Shown: positions 14,188-22,443, numbered from the stretch's first letter. The stretch: 33,564 nucleotides of DNA from CAILHX01 sp036561085 (GCA_036561085.1 DATBPY010000105.1:1-33564); one strand, 5' to 3'. Made by a program: numbers and translations. Notes: a model not told the origin generated them from the sequence alone.

Positions 14188-15942
14188 CTAAGTCGAGTTT
14201 TTAGGCGAGTCTGCTTTGCGGTACTGTTGTAGTATTTCGCGCTGTTCCGGCGTAAGCGCTTTCAGTCCTTGTTCATTCGTTAGAGCTAATATCTTGGTGA
14301 TCTCATCCTGTCGGCTGGCACCGAGCAATTGACGTAACGCACCGTCAAATTCCAGCGCCACGTCAAACTCTTCATCTTCCCAGCTCAATAGCTCCCCTGC
14401 CAACGCGCTTAATAACTGTTCGTTTACTGCTCCGCGTAAACTTTGCAACAAAGTCGGTGCGTTGATCAGCGGGTTCGCATCTACCAGCGCCATGATACGT
14501 GCCAGCGCATCGAATTCGGCACCGCCTTTCGGCAGGCTCGCCAAGTCGAGTTTCGTTGCGAGGTCGGGTTTTATCAACAATAACTGCAACAACTTGCGAG
14601 ACAGCGTCGGCGCCCGACGCGGGGTTTTTGCTTGAGCTTTACGCGGCGCAGATGGCGCTTCCAATTTGAGCAAGGACTCAACTTCGACTTGGGTGACTCC
14701 GGCAAGTTCCGCTACACGTTTACGTAGCATCAGATTCAGTTTGGGCGCTTGTTGCAATTGTTGCAGCACGGGTTTGGCATCGTCCAGGAAGCGCACTCGT
14801 CCTTCCGGCGTGCCCATATCGTGATGGCTGGATAGTTCCTGCATCAGATAGGCGGAAAGAGGCAGTGCGGATCTTACTTCCTGCTCGAATTGTTCGCGAC
14901 CGAATTGGCGCACATAACTATCAGGGTCATGTTCCGCAGGCAAAAACAGGAAAGACAGCTTGAGTTTATCTGTGAGCGCGGGCAGTGCATTGATGGCGGC
15001 ACGCCAAGCAGCTTTACGCCCCGCGGCATCGCCGTCGAAACAGAAGATGATGTCGTCGGTCTGGCGCATCAGCTTGGCGATGTGTTGCGGCGTAGTGGCC
15101 GTACCCAGTGTGGCAACCGCATATTCGACACCGCTTTGCGCCAGCGCTACCACGTCCATATAACCTTCCACCACCACTACGCAACCGGCGGCGCGTATGG
15201 CTTGCCGTGCCAAAAACAGGCCATATAGTTCCTGGCCTTTCTGGAACAAAGGTGTTTCGGGCGAATTCAAGTATTTCGGGCCTTCGCCATTCTCGGAACT
15301 CATCACCCGTCCGCCGAAACCGATGACTTGGCCGCGCTGGTCGTGGATGGGGAACATCACACGCTCCCTGAAGCGGTCGTAATAACGGCCTTCGTCGTTT
15401 TTAATGGTCAAACCCAGAGTCGTCAGAGTGCTGTTTTCATAATCAGTAAATACCGTACGCAGATTCTGCCAGCCTGCAGGTGCATAGCCCATTTGAAAGC
15501 GCGCCGCGATCTCTCCCGACAGGCCGCGGCCTTTAAGGTAAGTAATAGCGGTGTCGGATTTTTTCAGTTCCGCACGGTAATAAACCAAAGCATGCTGCAT
15601 CATTTCGTATTGGCTGGCGGCAGGGCGGGGCGCTTGTGGGGCGTCACGTTCTATCTGCGGCACCTTCACACCAGCGCGTTTGGCCAGGTCTTCAACGGCT
15701 TCGACAAAGGTCAAGCCCTGATATTCCATTAAAAAGCCGATGGCGGTGCCATGCGCCCCGCAGCCGAAACAATGATAGAACTGCTTGGTGGGGCTTACCG
15801 TGAAAGAAGGTGTTTTTTCACCGTGAAAAGGGCAGCAGGCAATATGGTTCGCACCTGCTTTCTTTAGCGGTACGGACGCGTCGATCACATCAACGATGTC
15901 AACGCGATTGAGCAGTTCTTGGATGAATTGTTCTGGAATCAA
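14188..15942 (-). CDS. dnaG: DNA primase
   Basis: The 584-residue product makes RNA primers at the replication fork. The N-terminal CHC2 zinc-binding domain shows CCPFHGEKTPSFTV and FYHCFGCGAHG (Cys, His, Cys, Cys ligands, ~residues 36-64). The catalytic core has the YGLFLARQAIR segment and the TOPRIM motifs VVVEGYMDVVAL and FCFDGDAAGRKAAWRA, which hold the metal-binding acidic residues. The C-terminal third is the helical helicase-binding region that contacts DnaB. The start MIPEQFIQELLNRVDIVDVI is the standard one. It follows a terminator that separates it from yqeY and rpsU. Confidence 0.98.
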   Translation of the reverse strand: MIPEQFIQELLNRVDIVDVIDASVPLKKAGANHIACCPFHGEKTPSFTVSPTKQFYHCFGCGAHGTAIGFLMEYQGLTFVEAVEDLAKRAGVKVPQIERDAPQAPRPAASQYEMMQHALVYYRAELKKSDTAITYLKGRGLSGEIAARFQMGYAPAGWQNLRTVFTDYENSTLTTLGLTIKNDEGRYYDRFRERVMFPIHDQRGQVIGFGGRVMSSENGEGPKYLNSPETPLFQKGQELYGLFLARQAIRAAGCVVVVEGYMDVVALAQSGVEYAVATLGTATTPQHIAKLMRQTDDIIFCFDGDAAGRKAAWRAAINALPALTDKLKLSFLFLPAEHDPDSYVRQFGREQFEQEVRSALPLSAYLMQELSSHHDMGTPEGRVRFLDDAKPVLQQLQQAPKLNLMLRKRVAELAGVTQVEVESLLKLEAPSAPRKAQAKTPRRAPTLSRKLLQLLLIKPDLATKLDLASLPKGGAEFDALARIMALVDANPLINAPTLLQSLRGAVNEQLLSALAGELLSWEDEEFDVALEFDGALRQLLGASRQDEITKILALTNEQGLKALTPEQREILQQYRKADSPKNST

Positions 15943-15961
15943 AGTATGGGAATTATGGCGT

Positions 15962-15984
15962 AAAAAAAGGAGCTTGCGCTCCTT
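15962..15984 (-). terminator. Terminator between yqeY and dnaG
   Basis: The stem AAGGAGC/GCTCCTT with TTGC loop (15967-15984) is followed on the minus strand by seven T. It should end or attenuate rpsU-yqeY transcripts before dnaG, as the terminator between rpsU and dnaG does in the E. coli operon. Confidence 0.7.
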
Positions 15985-16009
15985 AATCTGGGGGCTTACA
16001 ACAGCGAAA

Positions 16010-16453
16010 TCAACCCAGGCGGGTTTTGATCTGGCCGGAAACCTTGCCCATATCGGCTCGCCCGATGATCTGCGGCTTTACCAAGCCCATTACCTTACCC
16101 ATGTCTTTCACACCGGCTGCACCGGTATCGGCGATCACTTTTTCGATAATGGCGGTGACTTCAGCTTCGGTCAGCGCCTGCGGCAGATAGCCTGTCAGCA
16201 CTTCTACTTCGAATTTCTCCACATCCACCAGATCCTGGCGCTTGGCCGCTTCATACTGGCTGATGGAATCACGGCGTTGCTTGAGCATCTTTTCGATGAT
16301 CGCTAGTACTTGCTCGTCATCAAGCTCGATACGTTCATCCACTTCGCGTTGCTTCATCGCGGCGAGCAGCAAGCGGATAGCCGACAGCCGCGCGCTATCC
16401 TTAGCGCGCATGGCAGTCTTCATATCTTCGCTAATCTGTAAACGCAGCGACAC
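16010..16453 (-). CDS. yqeY: GatB/YqeY domain protein
   Basis: The 147-residue product is made up wholly of the YqeY domain. It has the opening LRLQISEDMKTAMRAKDSARLSAIRLLLAAMKQREVDE, a central YEAAKRQDLVDVEKFEVEVL segment and the end GKVMGLVKPQIIGRADMGKVSG. The domain resembles the C-terminal tRNA-binding tail of the amidotransferase GatB and may bind tRNA, but the role of the free protein is not settled. It lies between rpsU and dnaG, a common arrangement in Proteobacteria, and is likely co-transcribed with rpsU (28-base gap). Confidence 0.93.
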   Translation of the reverse strand: MSLRLQISEDMKTAMRAKDSARLSAIRLLLAAMKQREVDERIELDDEQVLAIIEKMLKQRRDSISQYEAAKRQDLVDVEKFEVEVLTGYLPQALTEAEVTAIIEKVIADTGAAGVKDMGKVMGLVKPQIIGRADMGKVSGQIKTRLG

Positions 16454-16481
16454 GGGGAGTTACAGCAACAGCCGGAGGGAA

Positions 16482-16694
16482 TTAGTACAGCTTCGGAGGC
16501 AGGGTCTGGTTACGCAGACGGCGATGGGTGCGCTTAACAGCAGCAGCAGCCTTACGCTTGCGTTCCCAAGTGGGCTTCTCGTAAAATTCGCGGGCACGCA
16601 ACTCGGTCAACAGACCGGTTTTCTCAATAATGCGCTTGAAACGGCGCAGGGCAACGTCAAACGGTTCATTCTCTTTTACACGTACATTAGACAT
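16482..16694 (-). CDS. rpsU: 30S ribosomal protein S21
   Basis: The 70-residue basic protein has VRVKENEPFDVALRRFKRI, FYEKPTWERKRKAAAAVKR and a basic tail, all standard for S21. S21 joins the small subunit late and helps initiation on structured messages. AAGGAG lies upstream of the ATG. It opens the minus-strand cluster rpsU-yqeY-dnaG-rpoD and has its own promoter. The length is normal. Confidence 0.97.
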   Translation of the reverse strand: MSNVRVKENEPFDVALRRFKRIIEKTGLLTELRAREFYEKPTWERKRKAAAAVKRTHRRLRNQTLPPKLY

Positions 16695-16736
16695 GGAAAA
16701 TACTTCTCCTTAACAGGAATTCGGAAAAAGGGTGCT

Positions 16737-16765
16737 ATTCTAATCAGCTAATAGCTTTTAATCAA
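16737..16765 (-). promoter_or_regulatory. Promoter of rpsU-yqeY
   Basis: The minus strand has TTGATT (16760-16765), a 17-base spacer and TAGAAT (16737-16742), about 40 bases before the rpsU start. The fit to the sigma-70 consensus is good. Confidence 0.6.
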
Positions 16766-16797
16766 TCAGTTTAGTTAATCAATACATATCATCTTCA

Positions 16798-17814
16798 ATG
16801 CTAGTCCTCGGAATAGAATCCTCCTGCGACGAAACCGGTATCGCGCTGTATGACACGCAACGCGGCCTGTTATCGCATGCGCTACATTCGCAAGTTAAAA
16901 TGCACGCCGAATACGGTGGCGTGGTGCCGGAACTTGCTTCACGCGATCATATCCGCCGTGCCCTGCCGCTAACTAACAAAGTGCTGGCCGATGCCCACGC
17001 TAAACTCAGCGACATCGAAGCCATTGCCTACACTCAGGGTCCGGGATTGGCCGGCGCGTTACTGGTGGGAGCAAGTATCGCCGAATCACTGGCTTTCGCA
17101 CTCAATGTGCCTACCTTGGGTGTACATCATCTGGAAGGCCATCTGCTCTCACCTTTACTGGAAGAGAACCCACCGGCTTTCCCTTTCATTGCGTTGCTGG
17201 TTTCCGGTGGGCACACGCAACTGATGCGCGTGAGCGGCATCGGCGATTACGAATTGCTGGGCGACACGCTGGATGACGCGGCAGGTGAGGCTTTTGATAA
17301 AACCGCCAAACTGCTGGGGCTGGATTATCCGGGTGGGCCGGCGTTGTCCAAGCTTGCAGGTCTGGGCAAACCTCACTTCAAATTACCGCGCCCAATGCTC
17401 AAGAGTGGCGATTTGAATTTTAGTTTCAGCGGGCTAAAAACTGCCGTATTGACGCTGGTGAATAACCATCAACCACTTGATGAGACTGCACGGGCTGATA
17501 TCGCCTATGCATTTCAGGAAGCGATAGTGGAAGTGCTGACTACCAAATGTGCTAACGCACTCAAACAAACCGGGCTCAAAAGCCTGATCGTTTCGGGTGG
17601 CGTGGGGGCTAACCGGCAATTACGGGAAAGTCTGAATAAAACGGCAGAACAGAAAGGCTGGAAAGTGGCTTATCCACGCTTGGAATTCTGCACCGACAAT
17701 GGCGCCATGATCGCTTTTGCCGGAGCCATGCGCATGAAGCATGCCCACTCCGGAGACCATGCTTTCACTATCAAGGCGCGCTGGGATTTGGCTGAACTGA
17801 CCGTACCTGAGTGA
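16798..17814 (+). CDS. tsaD: tRNA N6-threonylcarbamoyladenosine transferase
   Basis: The 338-residue TsaD/Kae1/YgjD family enzyme, with TsaB and TsaE, puts threonylcarbamoyl on A37 of tRNAs reading ANN codons. It starts MLVLGIESSCDETG, the ASKHA-fold phosphate loop. The metal-binding HHLEGHL (two His) is at about residues 109-115. The phosphate-binding LVSGGHTQL, the GEAFDKTAKLLGL region and SGGVGANRQLR follow in the normal order. It is divergent from rpsU and convergent with plsY (6-base gap). No clear Shine-Dalgarno is seen. Confidence 0.97.
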   Translation: MLVLGIESSCDETGIALYDTQRGLLSHALHSQVKMHAEYGGVVPELASRDHIRRALPLTNKVLADAHAKLSDIEAIAYTQGPGLAGALLVGASIAESLAFALNVPTLGVHHLEGHLLSPLLEENPPAFPFIALLVSGGHTQLMRVSGIGDYELLGDTLDDAAGEAFDKTAKLLGLDYPGGPALSKLAGLGKPHFKLPRPMLKSGDLNFSFSGLKTAVLTLVNNHQPLDETARADIAYAFQEAIVEVLTTKCANALKQTGLKSLIVSGGVGANRQLRESLNKTAEQKGWKVAYPRLEFCTDNGAMIAFAGAMRMKHAHSGDHAFTIKARWDLAELTVPE

Positions 17815-17820
17815 CTCCGG

Positions 17821-18411
17821 CTATCTGGTTTTACGAAATCCGGACTCTTCGCCTTTCAGCAACCTTTGGATATTGGCTTTGTGCCGCCAGATCAGCGCCA
17901 GCCCGATGGCCAAATACATTAATACCTGTCTATCCCAGCCAAGTATCAAACCTGCGTAAAGCACGCTGGAGCTCCCCGCAACAATAGCCGCCAGCGAAGA
18001 GATGCGCCAAATGGCGAATACCGCGATCCATGTGGCGAATGCACATAAAGCTACCAACGGCGAAAATGCCAGCAGGATGCCGAATGCGGTCGCCACCCCT
18101 TTGCCGCCTTTGAACCCATAAAAGCAGGGATAAATATGCCCCACGAACACAGCCGCAGCGATGGCATCTACCCAGTTGAGTGCTAGCCCCATATGTAATG
18201 CCAACCACACCGGTAGCCACCCTTTGGCGGCATCGCCGAACAGAGTCAGTGCCGCCGCTAGTTTTTTCCCGCTGCGCAGTACATTGGTCGCTCCCGGATT
18301 TCCGGAGCCATAGCTGTGCGGGTCAGGCAGGCCGAAGGCTTTACTCATGACTACCCCGAACGAGACGGAACCGAGAAGATATGCAGCGAACACGAAAAGC
18401 AATGAACTCAT
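17821..18411 (-). CDS. plsY: Glycerol-3-phosphate acyltransferase (acyl-phosphate dependent)
   Basis: The inner-membrane enzyme of 196 residues moves an acyl group from acyl-phosphate to glycerol-3-phosphate, the first step of phospholipid synthesis. Motifs are SYGSGNPGATNVLRSGK and FKGGKGVATAFG, both in loops between about five membrane segments; a basic tail ends the protein. I chose ATG 18411 (MSSLLFVFAAYLLGSVSFG), the family's usual start. The frame stays open to 18477, but those 22 extra codons come from the MITE-like element next to it. It is divergent from folB, a common neighbour. Confidence 0.95.
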   Translation of the reverse strand: MSSLLFVFAAYLLGSVSFGVVMSKAFGLPDPHSYGSGNPGATNVLRSGKKLAAALTLFGDAAKGWLPVWLALHMGLALNWVDAIAAAVFVGHIYPCFYGFKGGKGVATAFGILLAFSPLVALCAFATWIAVFAIWRISSLAAIVAGSSSVLYAGLILGWDRQVLMYLAIGLALIWRHKANIQRLLKGEESGFRKTR

Positions 18412-18420
18412 AAAGAATAG

Positions 18421-18600
18421 TAACCTAGATAATCCATTAGTCGGCGCTTTGCGCCTACGCGAGTGCTGACGAGACATCTTGCGGTCATTTTTGCCGTTTG
18501 CTCGGCGTCCATAGAACTACTATGGACTTCTCTCAACCAACAAAACTGCTTCGCAACCTGTCTCATCATCATCTCGCGTCCTAACGGATTATCTAGGATA
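18421..18600. mobile_element. MITE-like element with terminal inverted repeats and TA flanks
   Basis: The terminal repeats are ACCTAGATAATCCATTAG (18423-18440) and CTAACGGATTATCTAGGA (18581-18598), inverted and matching at 16 of 18 positions. TA flanks both sides (18421-18422, 18599-18600), as for IS630/Tc1-mariner-type insertion. Inside is a hairpin GTCCATAG-AACTA-CTATGGAC (~18508-18528). At 180 bases it holds no transposase, so it would need one elsewhere. It fills most of the plsY-folB divergent gap and probably altered their promoters. Confidence 0.65.
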
Positions 18601-18638
18601 GAATCTAAAAAAAACAGGATTCTAGCGTACAACAAAGC

Positions 18639-18992
18639 ATGGACATCATTTTCTTGCAGGAAGTCAAAGTACAGACCCACCTCGGCGTGCCGGAGTGGGA
18701 ACGTCTCAAGGCGCAAACCATCGTCCTCGACATCGAAGTCGCCATGCCGCATTTACGCGCATGCCAGACCGATGCCATCGCAGACACGTTGGATTACGGC
18801 GAGATCGTCGCCCGCATACGCCAGACATTGGCGGAAAAAAGCTTTCATCTGGTGGAAGCGTTGGCGGAACATGTATGCCAGTTGATACTCACCGAATTCG
18901 GCGCGCCTTGGGTAAAAGTGAAAGTCGCTAAACCCGCCATTTTGCCAGGCTTGAAGGCGTTGGGCGTGGTGATTGAACGTACAAAACCCTGA
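18639..18992 (+). CDS. folB: Dihydroneopterin aldolase
   Basis: The 117-residue enzyme splits 7,8-dihydroneopterin into 6-hydroxymethyl-dihydropterin and glycolaldehyde in folate synthesis. The start MDIIFLQEVKVQTHLGVPEWERLKAQ has the conserved Glu/Gly segment; TLDYGEIVARI (substrate-binding Tyr) and SFHLVEALAEHVC (with the family's conserved Glu) follow, and VKVAKPAILPGLKALGVVIERT is the usual end with the catalytic Lys. It is divergent from plsY and ends six bases before the convergent xerD. Confidence 0.95.
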   Translation: MDIIFLQEVKVQTHLGVPEWERLKAQTIVLDIEVAMPHLRACQTDAIADTLDYGEIVARIRQTLAEKSFHLVEALAEHVCQLILTEFGAPWVKVKVAKPAILPGLKALGVVIERTKP

Positions 18993-18998
18993 CAGTTC

Positions 18999-19892
18999 TT
19001 AACCCCGTGGGTGATGCATCGCATGTAGCGACTTCAATCTTTCTCGTGCTACATGTGTATAGATTTGCGTCGTTGAGATATCAGCATGCCCCAACAACAT
19101 CTGCACTACCCGTAAGTCTGCCCCATGGTTGAGCAAATGTGTGGCGAACGCATGGCGTAATACATGCGGCGACAGATGTTTCTGTATCCCCGCCAATTTG
19201 GCATGGCGTTTGATCAGGTACCAGAAAGCCTGACGTGTCATGGCGCCGCCGCGTTGGGTAACGAACATGCTGTCCGATACCTGTCCGTCCAATATCTGCG
19301 GGCGTGCTTCTTTCAAGTAGCGCGTGATCCAATCCAGAGACTCTTCTCCCAGCGGTACCAGCCGTGTTTTGCTGCCTTTGCCAGTGGCGCGTACCACGCC
19401 TTCGCTCAGGCTGACTTCGGCGACTTTGATGTTGACCAGTTCCGAGACGCGCAAGCCCGTGGCATACAACATCTCCAGCATGGCGCGGTCTCTTAGCCCC
19501 AGCATCTCGTTCTCGTCGGGCTGGTTGAGCAGGGCTACCACTTCTTCTTCGGTTAGACTTTTAGGCAGGCTACGCGGCAATTTGGGGGAATCGAGTTGTA
19601 GCGTGGGGTCTTCGCTTACCAGATTCTCGCGTAACAGATAGCGATAGAAGCGGCGCAGGCTGGCGATCAGGCGGCCTATACTGCGCGGCTTGGAATGCGG
19701 GTTCTTGTAGGCGAGATAGCCTTCAAGATCGCTACGGGTGACGGCGATCAATTCGCTCCCGCGTTTTTCCAGCCAGTCGGTAAATTGACTGAGGTCGTTC
19801 CTATAGCTTTCCAGTGTGTTTCTTGCCAAGCCTTCTTCCAGCCACAAGCGGTCGACGAATTCATCGAGCAGCCCCTGGTGCGCTTCTTTCAC
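18999..19892 (-). CDS. xerD: Site-specific tyrosine recombinase XerD
   Basis: The 297-residue enzyme resolves chromosome dimers at dif with XerC. The N-terminal core-binding domain (LLDEFVDRLWLEEGLARNTLESYRNDL) is followed by the catalytic domain. ATGLRVSELVNI holds the first catalytic Arg, SPHVLRHAFATHLLNHGADL the His and second Arg, LLGHADISTTQIYTHV the second His and the nucleophilic Tyr, and LKSLHAMHHPRG is the XerD-type C-terminus. Length fits XerD (298 in E. coli), and all six catalytic positions appear present. Its start overlaps the ogt stop by four bases, so the two are probably co-translated. Confidence 0.96.
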   Translation of the reverse strand: MKEAHQGLLDEFVDRLWLEEGLARNTLESYRNDLSQFTDWLEKRGSELIAVTRSDLEGYLAYKNPHSKPRSIGRLIASLRRFYRYLLRENLVSEDPTLQLDSPKLPRSLPKSLTEEEVVALLNQPDENEMLGLRDRAMLEMLYATGLRVSELVNIKVAEVSLSEGVVRATGKGSKTRLVPLGEESLDWITRYLKEARPQILDGQVSDSMFVTQRGGAMTRQAFWYLIKRHAKLAGIQKHLSPHVLRHAFATHLLNHGADLRVVQMLLGHADISTTQIYTHVARERLKSLHAMHHPRG

Positions 19893-20365
19893 AGCGCACC
19901 TTCATGAGCCAGCAGCCAGCGTTTGATGTGCAGTGCGTTGGTGCGTTTTCCTTGCATGAAGCCGCCGATACCGTTGCTGGCGACTACGCGATGGCAGGGG
20001 ACGATCAGCGGTGTCTTGTTTGCGCCACAGGCATTGGCGACAGCACGGGGACCGGAATGGATACGTTTCGCCAGTTCGCCGTAAGTGATGGTCTGACCCA
20101 GCGGGATGCGGCATATCTCTTGCCATACACGTTGTTGAAAGGCCGTGCCTTGTGGAATGACGGCAACATCCAACGGTTGCGATGGTTGTTGCAGATAGTC
20201 ATTCAGTACTTGGCATACCTTGCGCGCAAAAGCATTGGTGGGTGCGATGGCTGGCGCGTCGTGCGGCAGGAAGTCGATGCCTAGCAGTGCTTTGTCGCTA
20301 CAGCGTATGCCTAGGGAAATGGCGGAGAAGGGGATACAGGCCTGATATTCAACCTCGGTAGTCAT
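19889..20365 (-). CDS. ogt: Methylated-DNA-protein cysteine methyltransferase
   Basis: The 158-residue suicide repair protein takes alkyl groups from O6-alkylguanine onto a Cys. The C-terminal active domain shows GTAFQQRVWQEICRIPLGQTITYGELAKRI, the DNA-binding helix RAVANACGANKTPL and the active-site IVPCHRVVASNG. The N-terminal domain is short and variable, as in Ogt and the C-terminal half of Ada. It overlaps xerD by four bases (ATGA). Confidence 0.94.
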   Translation of the reverse strand: MTTEVEYQACIPFSAISLGIRCSDKALLGIDFLPHDAPAIAPTNAFARKVCQVLNDYLQQPSQPLDVAVIPQGTAFQQRVWQEICRIPLGQTITYGELAKRIHSGPRAVANACGANKTPLIVPCHRVVASNGIGGFMQGKRTNALHIKRWLLAHEGAL

Positions 20366-20533
20366 GACAACATACTAGCCCGTTGCCAGCATAAGCACCA
20401 GACCACACTCATGATATTCACCAGCCTGCATTCATGGCTAAGGTCAATATTTGGGTAAAAGAGAGGCCTATAGTGATAACCGTGCGCAGTGCACAAAACA
20501 TCTGAAACCAGAAGATTTTTTAAGGAGAACATC

Positions 20534-20605
20534 ATGTGGACCAAACCAGCTGCTACTGAAATGCGTTTTGGCTTTGAAGTTACCATGTACGTCTGCAATC
20601 GCTAA
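20534..20605 (+). CDS. pqqA: PQQ precursor peptide PqqA (orphan)
   Basis: This 23-residue peptide opens MWTKPAATEMRFGFE and ends in R23. Residues 15 and 19 are Glu and Tyr in FEVTMY, exactly where the precursor peptide of pyrroloquinoline quinone has the pair that PqqE and partners cross-link. AAGGAG lies 8 bases before the ATG. The usual pqqBCDE genes are not next to it: a bidirectional terminator and then rplS on the other strand follow. It should therefore feed enzymes encoded elsewhere, as in some methylotrophs where extra pqqA copies lie apart. A weak TATAGT (20469-20474) upstream could be its -10. Confidence 0.9.
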   Translation: MWTKPAATEMRFGFEVTMYVCNR

Positions 20606-20673
20606 GATTGCAAAGTAATGTGATTCCTCATCTCCATGGGGGTCTTCGTAAGGGTTCGTTGTAAAACGAGCCG

Positions 20674-20708
20674 CAATAAAAAACCCGCGAGTAGCGGGTT
20701 TTTTATTG
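20674..20708. terminator. Bidirectional terminator between pqqA and rplS
   Basis: A perfect 15-base stem CAATAAAAAACCCGC/GCGGGTTTTTTATTG surrounds a GAGTA loop, with A-run on one arm and T-run on the other. It can end both the rightward pqqA message and the leftward rpsP-rimM-trmD-rplS message. Confidence 0.9.
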
Positions 20709-20723
20709 GGTGCAACAAACGCT

Positions 20724-21116
20724 TTATTGGCCTTCTTCTGGAGCCAGAACTTCTTTATCACGCGCTTGCAGCTTTTCCTTGATACGTGCGGACTTACCGG
20801 AACGATCACGCAGGTAATACAGTTTGGCGCGGCGTACATCGCCACGACGCTTCAGTTCGATGCTGGCGATCAGCGGGGAATACAACTGGAACGTACGTTC
20901 CACGCCTTCACCGGACGAGATCTTGCGCACGATGAAACTGGAATTCAGGCCGCGATTGCGCTTGGCGATCACTACACCTTCATAAGCCTGCACACGCTTG
21001 CGGGTACCTTCCACCACATTCACGCCGACTACCACGGTATCGCCGGGGCCGAAATTGGGGATGTTCTTGGCTACGCGAGCCATTTCTTCCTGCTCTAATT
21101 GCTTGATGATATCCAT
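20724..21116 (-). CDS. rplS: 50S ribosomal protein L19
   Basis: The 130-residue protein lies at the interface of the ribosomal subunits. It shows VAKNIPNFGPGDTVVVGVNVVEGTRKRVQAYEGVVIAKRNRGLNSSFIVRKI-type text, GVERTFQLYSPLIASIELKRRGDVRRAKLYYLRDRSGKSARIKEKL, all standard; the tail is slightly longer than in E. coli (115). It is the last gene of the rpsP operon, 23 bases after trmD, with AAGGAG before its ATG. Confidence 0.98.
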   Translation of the reverse strand: MDIIKQLEQEEMARVAKNIPNFGPGDTVVVGVNVVEGTRKRVQAYEGVVIAKRNRGLNSSFIVRKISSGEGVERTFQLYSPLIASIELKRRGDVRRAKLYYLRDRSGKSARIKEKLQARDKEVLAPEEGQ

Positions 21117-21139
21117 CTTGATACTCCTTCTATAGACTT

Positions 21140-21904
21140 CTATTTTAATACGGAGCCTTGTTCCTGCTCGATCTCTGCGAGTAGCCGAGACTCCTCTTTA
21201 GTCAACTGCCGGTTTAGCAGCAGATCAGGGCGTTTTGCCCTTGTTCGCGCCAGCGCTTGTTTCAAACGCCAGCGACGAATCTCTTCGTGATGACCGGACA
21301 ATAATACTTCCGGCACACCTTCATGTTCATAATGTTCAGGTCGCGTATAGTGCGGGCAATCCAGCAGGCCGTCCGCAAACGAATCCTGCGCGGCTGAATC
21401 TGCATCGCCCAACGCGCCCGGTAACTGTCTGACCACTGCATCTATCAGCACCATCGCCGGTATTTCCCCGCCTGATAATACATAGTCGCCGATGGAGATC
21501 TCTTCATCCACCTGACGCTTTATCAAACGTTCATCTACACCTTCATAGCGGCTTGCCAGCAATATCAAACCCGGCTGTGCCGCCAGCTCAAGTACCATTT
21601 GGTGCGTGAGCGGCTTGCCTTGCGGCGACAGGTGTATCACTTTGCTAGCTTGCAAACCGGCTTCTTGTTGCCGTTGCTTTGCAGCCATGATCGCTTTTTC
21701 CAGCGGCTCGGCCATCATCACCATGCCGGGGCCGCCGCCGAAAGGCCTGTCATCTACTGTCTTGCGTGGATCTGCGGTAAAGTCACGCGGATTCCACAAC
21801 GTCATGCTATACAAACCTTTTTCCAGTGCCCGTGCCGTGATGCCATGTTGACCCACCGCATCGAACATCTGAGGGAACAAGGTGATGACATCGAAATTCG
21901 GCAT
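21140..21904 (-). CDS. trmD: tRNA (guanine-N1-)-methyltransferase
   Basis: The 254-residue SPOUT-class enzyme methylates G37 of tRNAs and guards against frameshifts. It starts at ATG 21904 (MPNFDVITLFPQMFDAVGQHG), which overlaps the rimM stop by one base (TGATG). An earlier in-frame start at 21922 would add six residues not typical of the family. The knot region is visible as LLASRYEGVDERLI and ISIGDYVLSGGEIPAMVLIDAV; HYTRPEHYEHEGVPEVLLSGHHEEIRRWR is the linker that contacts tRNA. Confidence 0.97.
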   Translation of the reverse strand: MPNFDVITLFPQMFDAVGQHGITARALEKGLYSMTLWNPRDFTADPRKTVDDRPFGGGPGMVMMAEPLEKAIMAAKQRQQEAGLQASKVIHLSPQGKPLTHQMVLELAAQPGLILLASRYEGVDERLIKRQVDEEISIGDYVLSGGEIPAMVLIDAVVRQLPGALGDADSAAQDSFADGLLDCPHYTRPEHYEHEGVPEVLLSGHHEEIRRWRLKQALARTRAKRPDLLLNRQLTKEESRLLAEIEQEQGSVLK

Positions 21905-22443
21905 CAAAACTCTGGGTCCCAATCCACCAGCAATTTACCGGCAGCTAAATCTACTTCCTTGATCGCATCATTGGTGAAGGGGATCAGCCGTTGCGGAGCG
22001 CCTTCACTTTTTACCACCAGCACATCGTTAGAGCCCGTGGCTAATAATCCGTCTACTTGTCCGAAATGTAAGCTGTCCAGGTTATAGACCTGCAGCCCTA
22101 TCAGATCAGACCAGTAATATTCATCGTCCTCTGCGGCCGGTAATTCACCGCGGGGTACGGCGATCTCCTGGCCTTTCAGTGCGAATGCAGCATTCCTGTC
22201 ATCGCAACCGGCGAATTTGGCGATCAGCGAGTTACTATGCATGCGCGCTGCTTCCACTTCACGTTCTTGCCAGTTGTCAGTCTTCCCCGCATCGCTTTTA
22301 CCCAGATACCAATCCGGATAATCCAGCAAGCTATCCAACTCTTGTGTAAAGGTCTGGATCTTCACCCAGCCTTGTACACCATAGGGTACGGCTATCCGTC
22401 CCATCACTACCATATCTGCCAGGGCTTTGCTCACGCCAGCCAC
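21904..22443 (-). CDS. rimM: Ribosome maturation factor RimM
   Basis: The 179-residue protein binds S19 during 30S head assembly. The N-terminal domain opens VVMGRIAVPYGVQGWVKIQTFT, the family signature. The C-terminal PRC-barrel part shows YYWSDLIGLQVYN, FGQVDGLLATGSNDVLVVK and LIPFTNDAIKEVDLAAGKLLVDW. It lies second in the rpsP operon; the TGATG overlap with trmD suggests coupling. Confidence 0.96.
   Translation of the reverse strand: MAGVSKALADMVVMGRIAVPYGVQGWVKIQTFTQELDSLLDYPDWYLGKSDAGKTDNWQEREVEAARMHSNSLIAKFAGCDDRNAAFALKGQEIAVPRGELPAAEDDEYYWSDLIGLQVYNLDSLHFGQVDGLLATGSNDVLVVKSEGAPQRLIPFTNDAIKEVDLAAGKLLVDWDPEF

Noticed and set aside
18412..18477. Upstream extension of plsY starting MSRQHSRRRK
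   Set aside because: These codons lie within the MITE-like element and precede the usual family start.
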